Source of the DNA: Sediminibacterium roseum
GTDB taxonomy: Bacteria > Bacteroidota > Bacteroidia > Chitinophagales > Chitinophagaceae
Assembly (NCBI RefSeq): GCF_009939005.1
Contig: NZ_JAACJS010000011.1
Location: forward strand, 276,096-340,095
DNA length: 64,000 nucleotides
Direction: 5' to 3'
In this document: positions 53,047 to 61,238 of the stretch, piece by piece
Numbering within the stretch: position 1 is the first letter of the stretch
How the letters are laid out: each line of letters opens with the position of its first letter
Notes under the pieces: model-generated
Databases searched by the model: none
The model's input: only the letters and a program-made list of their open reading frames with translations
What the model was told of the DNA's origin: nothing
Made by a program: the position numbers and the translations under genes

Positions 53047-53511
53047 TCACAGTGCCTTCAAATACTCCAGTACCTCGTTTTCCGACAGCCGTTTGTCTTT
53101 TTTGTATATCGCCACATCTACCTGGTTTGTTTCCTGCCCGGCGGCGCGCATCACGGCAAGGGGCTGGCCCTTTGTTACCCACTGCCATTCTTTAGCCATC
53201 AGCTTTTCGAACACGCCGGTTAGAAAAACAACATAACGGCCATGTCTTACGGAGACCATATCCGCATTGCCTACTTTTTCGATCCTGATGACCAGGCCCG
53301 TTACAAGAGAAAAAACAGAATCAATGTTTTGATCACCTGCGATCACAACACCCGCGATGCGGTCGGCAGCTTTTGTTACAGGCAATTTCACCGGAACAAC
53401 ACGGCTGTTGCGAAACGGCGTCTTTGTTTTTAACGTTACCGTTTTGCGGTTTGCCTGGGCAAAACAGCAACTGCTGATAACGCAGGTAAGAAAAACGATC
53501 AGGATCCGCAT
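53047..53511 (-). CDS. Secreted degenerate M23 (LytM)-like domain protein
   Basis: The ATG at 53511 (MRILIVFLTCVISSCCFAQA) gives a 154-residue exported protein; the frame to 53598 runs back into the dehydrogenase gene. The central part, 'GLVIRIEKVGNADMVSVRHG' followed by 'VTKGQPLAVM', recalls the M23/LytM fold (glycine-punctuated strands, a V-x-x-G-x-x-L/I turn). The zinc ligands H-x3-D and H-x-H are missing, so it would be a non-catalytic binding domain, like the EnvC/NlpD group. The C-terminal 'LSENEVLEYLKAL' is a short helix. It lies 61 bases downstream of the aldehyde dehydrogenase and may be co-transcribed. Family assignment is tentative. Confidence 0.6.
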   Translation of the reverse strand: MRILIVFLTCVISSCCFAQANRKTVTLKTKTPFRNSRVVPVKLPVTKAADRIAGVVIAGDQNIDSVFSLVTGLVIRIEKVGNADMVSVRHGRYVVFLTGVFEKLMAKEWQWVTKGQPLAVMRAAGQETNQVDVAIYKKDKRLSENEVLEYLKAL

Positions 53512-53572
53512 GTTGTGGCCTTGGGTGATGGTTCTAAGTTCAGCAAAATCCGTTCCTGAAACGGTATCCACG

Positions 53573-55024
53573 TTAATCCTTCTTCCACACATTGTCAACC
53601 AGGCGCCAGATGCCCAATGGATTGGCTGCTTTCAGTTCATCGGGAAGCAGTGCATCAGGGCAACTTTGGTAGCACACGGGGCGCACCCATCTTTTTACAG
53701 CATTCACACCTACCGCGGTAAAACGGCTGTCGGTTGATGCAGGGTACGGCCCGCCATGCACCATGCTTGCTGAAACATCCACTCCTGTTGGAACGCCGTT
53801 GAACACGATGCGCCCTGCAATAGATGGTGCAATGTCCAGTAAAGAATGATGCGTTGCAAAATCCTTATCCGTGCCCATCAACGTAGTGGTGAGCTGGCCG
53901 GTAAGCGAGCGCCATACCGCTTTCAGTTCGGCTTCGTCTTTACAGATCACCAGCAAAGAATAAGGGCCGAATACTTCTTCGTGCAGCAATGGATCTTCCA
54001 GGAAAACGCCGGCTTCCACGGTAGCAACCGAGGGTTGCGCTTCCATGTCGCCGGGTGTTGCAGACGATCTTGCCACCAGCTTCACACCTTTCTGGTTGAG
54101 CGCGGCTTCCATTTTTTCAAAGTATGCTTTGTGAATTCCTTTGTGCAGCATTTTTGCGGGCACAACCGCGTCTATTTCCTTCGAAAGAACATCGAGGAAG
54201 CGGTTGAGCCCTTCGCCCTGGATGGCGATGAGCAGGCCGGGATTGGTGCAGAATTGTCCCATACCCAGCGTGATCGATCCGGCATATTGTTTTGCAACGC
54301 TTTCTGTGTTTACGTCGAGCGTATCAGGCAGCAGTACCACCGGGTTGATGCTTCCCATTTCAGAGAACACAGGGATCGGGTTTTTACGCGCCGCGGCATA
54401 ATCCCACAACGCTCTGCCGCCTGTATAAGATCCTGTAAAACCAACCGCAGCGGTCTCATCGTGCTGAACCAGCGCCTTTCCCGCTTCGAACGATGAATCG
54501 GTTACGTGTTGAAATGTATGTGCCGGCATGTTGCAGGCAACGATCGCCGCTTCTATTGCACCGGCCACCAGGGTGGAGGTTTGCAGGTGCGCGGGATGTC
54601 CTTTTACCACAACCGTGCATCCCGCAGCCAGCGCGCTGGCCGTATCTCCACCCGCCGTTGAATAGGCGAAAGGAAAATTACTGGCGCCAAAAACAACAAC
54701 GGGCCCCATCGGGATCAGCATTTTTCGAAGGTCGGGTTTTGCAGGCACCTTATCGGGGTTTGCGGTATCGATCGATGCCTCTACCCAGCTGCCCTCGCGG
54801 AGCATCTGGGCAAACATACGCAGCTGCATCGTGGTTCTTCCCCGCTCGCCTGTTAAACGCGGCGCAGGGAGATTGGTCTCTTCAGACGCCTTGCCAATCA
54901 ATTCCTCGCCCAGCGATTCGATATTGGCAGCAATCGTTTCCAGGAACACCGCCCTGCTCTCTGCAGAGGTTTTGCGGTAAGAAACAAAGGCTTCGGCAGA
55001 CTGCTGCATAATTTTATTTATCAT
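53573..55024 (-). CDS. Aldehyde dehydrogenase, likely alpha-ketoglutarate semialdehyde dehydrogenase
   Basis: This 483-residue NAD(P)-dependent enzyme has the catalytic Cys259 (GQFCTNPG) and Glu222 (VFSEMGSINPV), plus the oxyanion Asn116 in 'VFGASNFPFAYSTAGGDTAS'. The F-G-A-S-N-F-P-F-A-Y-S and S-E-M-G-S-I-N-P-V segments are characteristic of the KGSADH group, which oxidises 2,5-dioxopentanoate to 2-oxoglutarate. That step ends the pathways for hydroxyproline, L-arabinose and glucarate breakdown. The epimerase and dehydrogenase downstream on the same strand point to hydroxyproline. The start is the ATG at 55024; an internal ATG six codons on is equally usable. Confidence 0.9.
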   Translation of the reverse strand: MINKIMQQSAEAFVSYRKTSAESRAVFLETIAANIESLGEELIGKASEETNLPAPRLTGERGRTTMQLRMFAQMLREGSWVEASIDTANPDKVPAKPDLRKMLIPMGPVVVFGASNFPFAYSTAGGDTASALAAGCTVVVKGHPAHLQTSTLVAGAIEAAIVACNMPAHTFQHVTDSSFEAGKALVQHDETAAVGFTGSYTGGRALWDYAAARKNPIPVFSEMGSINPVVLLPDTLDVNTESVAKQYAGSITLGMGQFCTNPGLLIAIQGEGLNRFLDVLSKEIDAVVPAKMLHKGIHKAYFEKMEAALNQKGVKLVARSSATPGDMEAQPSVATVEAGVFLEDPLLHEEVFGPYSLLVICKDEAELKAVWRSLTGQLTTTLMGTDKDFATHHSLLDIAPSIAGRIVFNGVPTGVDVSASMVHGGPYPASTDSRFTAVGVNAVKRWVRPVCYQSCPDALLPDELKAANPLGIWRLVDNVWKKD

Positions 55025-55290
55025 GTTGATGTTTTTTGTGATCGTAAAAGATGCGTTTCAAGGTGAATTCAGCGCGGATCCATCTATTGGTTGATCCCGG
55101 CCACTCATTACCTACCGGACGCAAAGTTGAAGGATCCGAACCCGCACCTATTTCCCGTAAGTAATAAATATTTAGCGATTCTTAACTGAACACCGCTAAG
55201 ATAACCAAAACAAGGGCGGCTGAAAAATGTTGTGTTGTTTGAAAATTCGGGCGCGGTGCACTACTTTCACCCCGAATAAAAAGACCCGGC

Positions 55291-55926
55291 TTGAGTGTAC
55301 TCTGGAAAATTGCCCAAAAGGCAGAACGTAAATGGTGGCAGCGTTACCTGAAGAACAAAGATGTGGACAGCTACCGGTCCTGGAAACTGAACTATTGGAA
55401 AGGACTGCTGGAAAAGCTTTCGCACCTGGATATCCACCCCGGGTCAAAGATCCTCGATGCGGGTTGCGGGCCCGCGGGCATCTACATGGCATTTCCCGAA
55501 CACGATGTGACCGCGTTCGATCCATTGATCGAGTCTTACGAGGCCGACCTGCCGCATTTTAAAAAATCGTTTTACCCGAATGTGCGTTTCAAAACAGCCG
55601 GACTGGAAGATTTTGACAATGGAGAAAAGTACGATGTCATTTTTTGCATGAATGCCATCAACCATGTTGCCGACATAAAAAAAAGCTACGCCAACCTTGC
55701 GCGGCTGCTAAAACCAAACGGAAGGCTGGTTGTGTCCATCGATGCACACAACCATAAGATCTTTAAATACATTTTCCGCGCGCTGCCGGGAGACATCCTC
55801 CATCCCTGCCAGTACGACCTCGAAGAATACACAGCATTCCTTAAACAACAGAACCTGTCCGTACTGCAGACAGAAAAGCTGAAACCGGCGTTTTTGTTTG
55901 ATTATTATGTGCAGGTGGCGGGGTGA
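55291..55926 (+). CDS. Class I SAM-dependent methyltransferase with TTG start
   Basis: This protein of about 211 residues has a SAM-binding domain: motif I is 'ILDAGCGPAGIYMAF' near 55-69, 'VTAFDPLIESYEADLP' follows, then 'KYDVIFCMNAINHVADIKKS' and 'LLKPNGRLVVSIDAHNH'. No ATG or GTG exists in frame between the upstream stop (near 55240) and motif I, so initiation at TTG 55291 is the best fit and keeps the whole N-terminal helix. Similar proteins methylate quinones or small metabolites, but the acceptor is unknown. It is a single gene, convergent with rimO. Confidence 0.85.
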   Translation: MSVLWKIAQKAERKWWQRYLKNKDVDSYRSWKLNYWKGLLEKLSHLDIHPGSKILDAGCGPAGIYMAFPEHDVTAFDPLIESYEADLPHFKKSFYPNVRFKTAGLEDFDNGEKYDVIFCMNAINHVADIKKSYANLARLLKPNGRLVVSIDAHNHKIFKYIFRALPGDILHPCQYDLEEYTAFLKQQNLSVLQTEKLKPAFLFDYYVQVAG

Positions 55927-55973
55927 TCCGGGGATTGCGTCCGACAATAAATGGCTGGAAAGAATTCTTATTG

Positions 55974-57287
55974 CTATTCGATCACCACTTCCCCTTCAAT
56001 ATCGTAGTCGTATGCCTTCGTGATCCGTACATGCACGAACTCGCCGATGGCCAGTTTGCCGGTTGAGTGGATCACAACCTCGTTGTCTACCTCAACACTA
56101 TCAAATTCGGTGCGTCCCAGGTAGCGGCCGGCTTCTTTTTTGTCGATGATCACTTTGAATACCTTGCCTATCTTTTCCTGGTTCTTTTCGTAACTGATCT
56201 CCTGCTGCATTTCCATAACGGATTGGGCGCGTTCGGCCTTTACGTCGGCCGGTACATCGTCTGCGAGGTCGTAAGCGGAAGTGTTCTCTTCATGGCTGTA
56301 ATTAAAGATCCCTACGCGGTCGAAACGGTGTTCCTGTAAAAATCCTTTCAGTTCTTCAATGTCTTCTTCCGTTTCCCCGGGGAAGCCGGCGATGAGGGTG
56401 GTGCGGAGGCAAATACCAGGTACTTTTTCGCGGATGGTTTTGATGAGTTCCCCCATTTCCTCGCGGGTGATGTTGCGGCGCATGGCCTTGAGCATGTTGT
56501 TGCTGGCGTGTTGCAAAGGCATGTCGAGGTATTTGCAGATGTTGTCGCGCTCGCGCATCACATCCAATATCTCCAGCGGAAATTTGCTTGGGTAGGCATA
56601 ATGCAGCCTGATCCATTCTATGCCCTTCACATCTGCAAGGGCATTGAGCAACCTGGGAAGATCCCGTTTTTTATAAATGTCCAGCCCATAATAAGTAAGT
56701 TCCTGGGCAATCAGCATAATTTCCTTTACCCCTTTCTTTACCAGCCCTTCGGCTTCGGCCACCAGCTGTTCTATTGGCTTACTCACGTGCTGGCCGCGCA
56801 TCAGCGGAATGGCACAGAACGAGCAGGTGCGGTTACAGCCTTCGCTTATTTTCAGGTAGGCATAGTGTTTCGGGGTACTGAGCAGGCGCTCGCCGAGCAG
56901 TTCGGTTTTATAATCGGCATCAAATTGTTTCAGGATCAGGGGCAGTTCAAGGGTGCCGAACCAGGCATCCACCTCGGGCATCTCCTGCTCCAGATCGGCG
57001 CGGTAGCGCTCGCTCAGGCAACCCGTTACATAAACCTTATCCAGTTTTCCCCTCCGTTTCAGCTCCAGCTGGTCCAGGATGGTATTGATGCTTTCCTCTT
57101 TGGCCTTGTCGATGAACCCACAGGTATTTACCACCGAAATGTTGTGGTCAAGTTTCGTATTCTCATGCACCACGCTGATGTCGTTCGCCGCCAGTTGCCC
57201 GCTGAGCACTTCGCTGTCCACGAGATTCTTACTGCATCCGAGGGTAATGATGTTTACTTTGTCTTTCTTGAGGGTTCTTGCTTTCAT
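55974..57287 (-). CDS. rimO: Ribosomal protein S12 methylthiotransferase
   Basis: This 437-residue radical SAM enzyme adds a methylthio group to Asp89 (E. coli numbering) of ribosomal protein S12. An N-terminal UPF0004 domain has 'LGCSKNLVDSEVLSGQL' with cluster cysteines at LGC, NTC (VVNTCGFI) and TGC (YVTGCLSERY). The radical SAM motif C-x3-C-x2-C is 'CNRTCSFCAIPLMRG' near 145. The TRAM domain occupies the last 65 residues. L-G-C-S-K-N-L-V-D-S-E distinguishes RimO from MiaB. A TACTTTTG box lies 8 bases upstream of the ATG, and a GNAT gene precedes it on the same strand. Confidence 0.97.
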   Translation of the reverse strand: MKARTLKKDKVNIITLGCSKNLVDSEVLSGQLAANDISVVHENTKLDHNISVVNTCGFIDKAKEESINTILDQLELKRRGKLDKVYVTGCLSERYRADLEQEMPEVDAWFGTLELPLILKQFDADYKTELLGERLLSTPKHYAYLKISEGCNRTCSFCAIPLMRGQHVSKPIEQLVAEAEGLVKKGVKEIMLIAQELTYYGLDIYKKRDLPRLLNALADVKGIEWIRLHYAYPSKFPLEILDVMRERDNICKYLDMPLQHASNNMLKAMRRNITREEMGELIKTIREKVPGICLRTTLIAGFPGETEEDIEELKGFLQEHRFDRVGIFNYSHEENTSAYDLADDVPADVKAERAQSVMEMQQEISYEKNQEKIGKVFKVIIDKKEAGRYLGRTEFDSVEVDNEVVIHSTGKLAIGEFVHVRITKAYDYDIEGEVVIE

Positions 57288-57295
57288 ACGCGGCG

Positions 57296-57303
57296 CAAAA
57301 GTA
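57296..57303 (-). promoter_or_regulatory. Promoter -7 box of rimO
   Basis: The minus strand reads TACTTTTG, exact for TAnnTTTG, 8 bases from the ATG at 57287. The predicted leader is only a few nucleotides long. Confidence 0.55.
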
Positions 57304-57319
57304 CAGATACGGCGCGACT

Positions 57320-57850
57320 TTATCGCCCTGCGATGGCCGATCCTGTGCCTAAGTTCCTGTTAATGTAAAATACATCTACCGGGCTGCCGGCCTGTTCCGA
57401 GCGTTCTTTATACAGGAACCCGGTTTTTTTCAACACGTTTTGAGAGGCATGGTTTTCGGGCGAAACGATCGCGTGAACAACCGGGTGCGGGGTGTTTTCG
57501 AAAAAATAAGGAATGCCCATCCGCACCAGCTCGGTCGCGTAGCCTTTGTTCCAGGCCCCGGGCACCAATGCATAACCGAGGTGAAAATCGGCTTCGCCGG
57601 ACAAATACAGGTAAGAAAAGGTTCCCACAAAAGCTCCATCGTTTTTGGCGAAAACAGCAAAACGGCCCAGCAGCGAATGGTCGAGGTAGAAGTCCAGGTT
57701 CTCCCTGAAGAAGGCGTCGCTCTCTTCGCGGGATTTTGGGGGGCGGATAAAATGCATCACTTCCGGGCTTCCATTCACCTGGAAAAACAACTCACCATCC
57801 TCCGGCCCGAACCTGCGTACAACGAGGCGCTCTGTTTCAAATATGACCAT
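57320..57850 (-). CDS. GNAT family N-acetyltransferase (RimJ/RimL-like)
   Basis: This 176-residue protein has the RimJ/RimL-type GNAT pattern. It begins 'FETERLVVRRFGPEDGELFF', has 'FHLGYALVPGAWNKGYATEL' near 92-111 containing the acetyl-CoA loop (Trp-Asn-Lys-Gly-Tyr-Ala), and ends with 'NHASQNVLKKTGFLYKE', the B motif. The family acetylates ribosomal-protein N-termini or small molecules. It sits just upstream of rimO on the same strand, separated by 32 bases, though rimO has its own promoter box in that gap. A 450-base AT-rich gap precedes it. Confidence 0.9.
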   Translation of the reverse strand: MVIFETERLVVRRFGPEDGELFFQVNGSPEVMHFIRPPKSREESDAFFRENLDFYLDHSLLGRFAVFAKNDGAFVGTFSYLYLSGEADFHLGYALVPGAWNKGYATELVRMGIPYFFENTPHPVVHAIVSPENHASQNVLKKTGFLYKERSEQAGSPVDVFYINRNLGTGSAIAGR

Positions 57851-58301
57851 AATTGTGTTTTGCGGAGCCGAAACTAGTAAATGTCGTTAAACAAACAAGC
57901 AGTCGGGTAAAATCACTTATATGGATCTATAATAAAACACCATTTAGCTGATTTTTAATTATTTACATTGATTTATTTAAAATTTAATCACCCGAACTGC
58001 CAATATAGCATCCCAATTGTCGATATTTTACTCTAATCGATAATTTTAGTTAAGTAAATCATTATAATTATCTACCAATCAATTTACTAAATCGGATTTT
58101 ACTACATCCAAAATATACCCATTGGCAAGGATGCGGTAACAAAGAATCCTTACTTTAAATTTTAATTGAAGTTCAAACGACCGGGGTCTGCAAGTAAAGC
58201 GATGACCCGAACGGAGTAGAATGTAATACAGCTCCTACCAGTCCCCGTAAGCAACGAGGGACCGACAGGAGCTGCCGCGCAGTTTATTCCAGGAAGAGAT
58301 C
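57851..58301. other. AT-rich intergenic region with a GC-rich 3' island
   Basis: Bases 57880-58170 are markedly AT-rich and contain no gene or obvious repeat. Bases 58175-58290 turn GC-rich and form several hairpins (annotated separately). The region lies between the prfC stop and the GNAT start, both on the minus strand. Confidence 0.6.
58184..58274. ncRNA. Candidate structured RNA next to prfC
   Basis: Hairpin 1 pairs GGGTC (58184-58188) with GACCC (58204-58208). Hairpin 2 is nested: CAGCTCCT (58229-58236) pairs with AGGAGCTG (58267-58274), and after a 4/4 internal loop GTCCC (58241-58245) pairs with GGGAC (58258-58262). The GC content contrasts sharply with the AT-rich flank, as is common for RNA genes. 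No Rfam family is recognised, no T-run terminator is visible, and the strand is unknown. It could also be part of the prfC 3' UTR. Confidence 0.35.
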
Positions 58302-59888
58302 CTATTTATGGATCTCGCTGGTAAAATGAAACTTAATGTCGGGATTATTGGTGATCTCGGTATTCAGGAACCACTCGCTCTGGGCGAGGTAAACCGGGTG
58401 CCCGTCTTTGTCTTCGGCCGAGTTCTGCTGTTTGAAGCGCAGGAAGTCATCGAGTTTCTTCGGGTCCTCGCTCGTCAGCCAGCAGGCTTTGTAAAAGGGA
58501 AGCGGCCTGAACTCGGCTGCGGCTCCGTATTCCTGTAACAAACGATACTGGATCACCTCAAACTGGAGCTCTCCCACGCAGCCAATGATCTTCTTATTAC
58601 CACCGAACTGCGTAAAAAGTTGGGCAACGCCTTCGTCGGTCAGCTGGCTGACGCCTTTCTCTAACTGCTTAGTTTTCATAGGATCTTTGTTCACCAGCTC
58701 TTTAAAAATTTCAGGTGAAAAGGTAGGTATCCCGGAAAAATAGAAGTCTTCGCCCTCGGTGAGGGTATCCCCGATCTTAAAATTGCCTGTATCGAAGAGG
58801 CCCACCACGTCGCCGGCATAGGCATCGTCGATGATGTCCTTGCTGCGTGCCATGAAACTATAAGGATTGCTGAAACGCACGTCGCGGTCGAGGCGAACAT
58901 GGTGATAGTATTTGTTGCGCTCGAACCGGCCGCTGCAGACGCGCATAAACGCGATCCTGTCGCGGTGCTTGGGGTCGAGGTTTGCGTGGATCTTGAAAAT
59001 AAAACCACTGAACTGGTCCTCGCCCACATCCACCGTACGTTTAGAGGTTTCCCTGCTACGGGGAACCGGGGCGATGCGGATGAAGGTGTCGAGCATCTCC
59101 TTCACCCCAAAATTATTGACCGCACTACCAAAGAACACCGGCGCGATCCGCCCGCTCAGGTAGTCGTCTACTTTCAGCTCGCCATAAACGCCATCGATCA
59201 GCTCCACATCCTCACGCAATTGGGCCGCATCGCGGTCGCCTACCATCGCGTCGAGGGTCGCATCGTTGAGGTCGCTGATGCCGATCACATCGTCTTCTTC
59301 GGCTTTTGTACTTGCAGTAAACAGCCTAAGGCTCTTATTATCAATATTGTAAACACCTTTGAATTCTTTCCCGCTGTTGATCGGCCAGGTCATGGGGTGC
59401 AGCGAAATATGGAGTTCTTTTTCGATTTCTTCCAGGAGGTCGAAGCGGTTCTTACCATCCCGGTCCATTTTATTGATGAACACGATCACGGGTGTATCGC
59501 GCATCCGGCATACCTCCATCAACCGCCGGGTCTGGGCCTCTACCCCGTTCACGCTGTCGATCACCAGGATCACGCTGTCTACCGCCGTAAGTGTACGGTA
59601 CGTATCTTCAGCAAAGTCTTTGTGGCCGGGCGTATCGAGCAGGTTGATCAGGGTGTCCTTGTATTCGAAGGTCATTACGGAGGTGGCCACAGAAATGCCT
59701 CTCTGCCGCTCGATCTCCATAAAATCGCTGGTTGCATGTTTCTTGATCTTATTGCTCTTCACTGCACCCGCCACCTGGATCGCGCCTCCAAACAACAACA
59801 ACTTTTCCGTCAAAGTGGTTTTACCGGCATCCGGGTGCGAAATGATGGCGAAGGTTTTACGCCTGTTGATCTCTTTCTCAAATTTCAT
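58302..59888 (-). CDS. prfC: Peptide chain release factor 3
   Basis: This 528-residue translational GTPase recycles RF1/RF2 from terminated ribosomes. The G1 loop is '[20 protein letters not shown]' near residue 13-32, G3 is '[18 protein letters not shown]' near 85, and G4 is '[15 protein letters not shown]' near 140. Domain II and the RF3-specific C-terminal domain follow. The ATG at 59888 matches the length of E. coli RF3 (529); the frame to 59939 adds a spurious tail. A TACTTTTG box is 8 bases upstream. A GC-rich structured island follows its stop codon. Confidence 0.97.
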   Translation of the reverse strand: MKFEKEINRRKTFAIISHPDAGKTTLTEKLLLFGGAIQVAGAVKSNKIKKHATSDFMEIERQRGISVATSVMTFEYKDTLINLLDTPGHKDFAEDTYRTLTAVDSVILVIDSVNGVEAQTRRLMEVCRMRDTPVIVFINKMDRDGKNRFDLLEEIEKELHISLHPMTWPINSGKEFKGVYNIDNKSLRLFTASTKAEEDDVIGISDLNDATLDAMVGDRDAAQLREDVELIDGVYGELKVDDYLSGRIAPVFFGSAVNNFGVKEMLDTFIRIAPVPRSRETSKRTVDVGEDQFSGFIFKIHANLDPKHRDRIAFMRVCSGRFERNKYYHHVRLDRDVRFSNPYSFMARSKDIIDDAYAGDVVGLFDTGNFKIGDTLTEGEDFYFSGIPTFSPEIFKELVNKDPMKTKQLEKGVSQLTDEGVAQLFTQFGGNKKIIGCVGELQFEVIQYRLLQEYGAAAEFRPLPFYKACWLTSEDPKKLDDFLRFKQQNSAEDKDGHPVYLAQSEWFLNTEITNNPDIKFHFTSEIHK

Positions 59889-59896
59889 AACGGCGG

Positions 59897-59904
59897 CAAA
59901 AGTA
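59897..59904 (-). promoter_or_regulatory. Promoter -7 box of prfC
   Basis: The minus strand reads TACTTTTG, exact for TAnnTTTG, 8 bases from the ATG at 59888. The 5' leader would be almost absent. Confidence 0.55.
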
Positions 59905-60037
59905 CGCAAAGGGGTGCTACGGGGTGAAAAACCACCCAATTAAAAAAAATAACCTGTAACTTATCGGTGAATGCGCATCGGTAATCCGCCGTCCGCCCCC
60001 ACAAAGGCACGGTTTTAGCGATCCATACAGAAACAAA

Positions 60038-60562
60038 ATGGCGATCAGACAACTACTGGTAATATTAGCGTTTCCCCTGTTCGGTCTTTCGCAGGGCGAT
60101 CAGCCCGGCAAGCAGCCCGACCTGGCCAAAATCGATTACAAGGATCTGAAATGGATGCGTTCAGAAAACAATACTTTCTGGTTCTACCACAAACCCACGG
60201 AATACTTCCTGAAGAGCACAGAGTTTGAGACCGTTCCGCTTGAGAACGGCGATTTCATTGTGTATGTGCATGCATTGCAGAAGTATTTTCTGCTGCCCGG
60301 CTTTTCAACGGCGGAGCGCAACAAAGAAAAAGCGGTGGAGCTTGGCTCCGACCAGCCCTGCGTGTTCATCCGCAGCGCCAAGAACCGTTTCTGGATCTTC
60401 GACCGCGGCCATTATGTAGACCAGCTCGAGGCGCTGGGCCTCAATAGCCAGAACCATGTTTATACGTACCGGTCGCGCCTTTCCGACAAACGCTACTGGA
60501 TCCGCGAAAGCGATTTCCTGTACGGGCCGGTGAGTACGGTGATCGGGATCGTGAGTGAGTAA
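60038..60562 (+). CDS. Secreted protein of unknown function
   Basis: This 174-residue protein has a signal-like N-terminus (MAIRQLLVILAFPLFGLSQG). The rest is aromatic-rich and repetitive in style: 'WMRSENNTFWFYHKPTEYFL', 'VHALQKYFLLPGFSTAERNK', 'KNRFWIFDRGHYVDQLEALG' and 'SDKRYWIRESDFLYG'. The recurring K/R-x-x-W/Y-x-x-x pattern suggests a small beta-sheet fold. No family was recognised. It is a single gene, convergent with a histidine-phosphatase gene 33 bases away. Confidence 0.75.
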   Translation: MAIRQLLVILAFPLFGLSQGDQPGKQPDLAKIDYKDLKWMRSENNTFWFYHKPTEYFLKSTEFETVPLENGDFIVYVHALQKYFLLPGFSTAERNKEKAVELGSDQPCVFIRSAKNRFWIFDRGHYVDQLEALGLNSQNHVYTYRSRLSDKRYWIRESDFLYGPVSTVIGIVSE

Positions 60563-60595
60563 CGGGCGGGAATTTCACAACCCTTTATTTTTTTA

Positions 60596-61099
60596 TCAGA
60601 ACGTCTGCTCCTTTGCGGAAGCCTCACCCTGTGCATTTACGGTAACGATAAAATAGTGATCGTATACCGAATCGCTCCAGTCGGGGAATTTGGTGTTTTT
60701 GGCCAGGAGGTTAACCAGTGCAGGGATGGTATTGGAATGGCCCACGATCACCACCGTTTTCCCTTTCATGTCGAGCAACTGGTTGGCAAATTCTGCCTGT
60801 TTGCCGGGATTATACAACTGGATCTCCTTGCCGAATTTCGTTGCCAGCGGCGTTACCGTAGAACGGGTACGAATGTAATTGGTTGAATAAACCGCATCCG
60901 GCACATAACCTTTCAAAGTTTCGATCAATTTCTGCGCACGCTGCTCACCCTCCGGCGTGAGGGCCGGGTCTGCCCCACCCGTTGCCTGTTTCTCCGCATG
61001 GCGCACCAAAATATATGTAGCGGGCTTCGACGCATCCTGGGCATTCACACCAACGGTGAGGCAAACGGCGGCGAGCAAAAGGGAAAATATTCTTTTCAT
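60596..61099 (-). CDS. Secreted histidine phosphatase (SixA/PGM-like)
   Basis: This 167-residue protein has a signal peptide (MKRIFSLLLAAVCLTVGVNA). The histidine-phosphatase fold is intact: the catalytic Arg33-His34 lies in 'ILVRHAEKQATGG', 'LTPEGEQRAQKL' follows, and the second histidine is His121 in 'VVIVGHSNTIPALV'. Cytoplasmic SixA removes phosphoryl groups from phosphohistidine; this version is exported, so a phosphomonoester or other periplasmic substrate is more likely. A one-mismatch -7 box (minus strand TATCTTTA) lies about 40 bases upstream. Confidence 0.9.
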   Translation of the reverse strand: MKRIFSLLLAAVCLTVGVNAQDASKPATYILVRHAEKQATGGADPALTPEGEQRAQKLIETLKGYVPDAVYSTNYIRTRSTVTPLATKFGKEIQLYNPGKQAEFANQLLDMKGKTVVIVGHSNTIPALVNLLAKNTKFPDWSDSVYDHYFIVTVNAQGEASAKEQTF

Positions 61100-61180
61100 A
61101 TCCTGGTGGATTGGTTTGGTGATTTTTTGTTTGTTACTAAAGATAGCAAATCCTTCACACCCTGTTCACCCCGCTGCTTT

Positions 61181-61188
61181 TATATTTG
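61181..61188 (+). promoter_or_regulatory. Promoter -7 box of the DUF4197 gene
   Basis: TATATTTG is an exact TAnnTTTG match, 50 bases before the ATG at 61239. A convincing -33 element was not found. Confidence 0.45.
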
Positions 61189-61238
61189 ATGAACGGAAGC
61201 GGCCAATGCCTGGCCTGGTTCCGTGATAAAGCCAACTC

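Noticed and set aside
57851..58170. AT-rich stretch considered as a replication origin
   Set aside because: No DnaA-box-like TTATCCACA sequences, no dnaA or dnaN nearby, and no unwinding-element repeats were seen.
58296..58316. GAGATCC/GGATCTC inverted repeat over the prfC stop codon
   Set aside because: The arms are short, most of it is coding sequence and there is no T-run, so it is not supported as a terminator.
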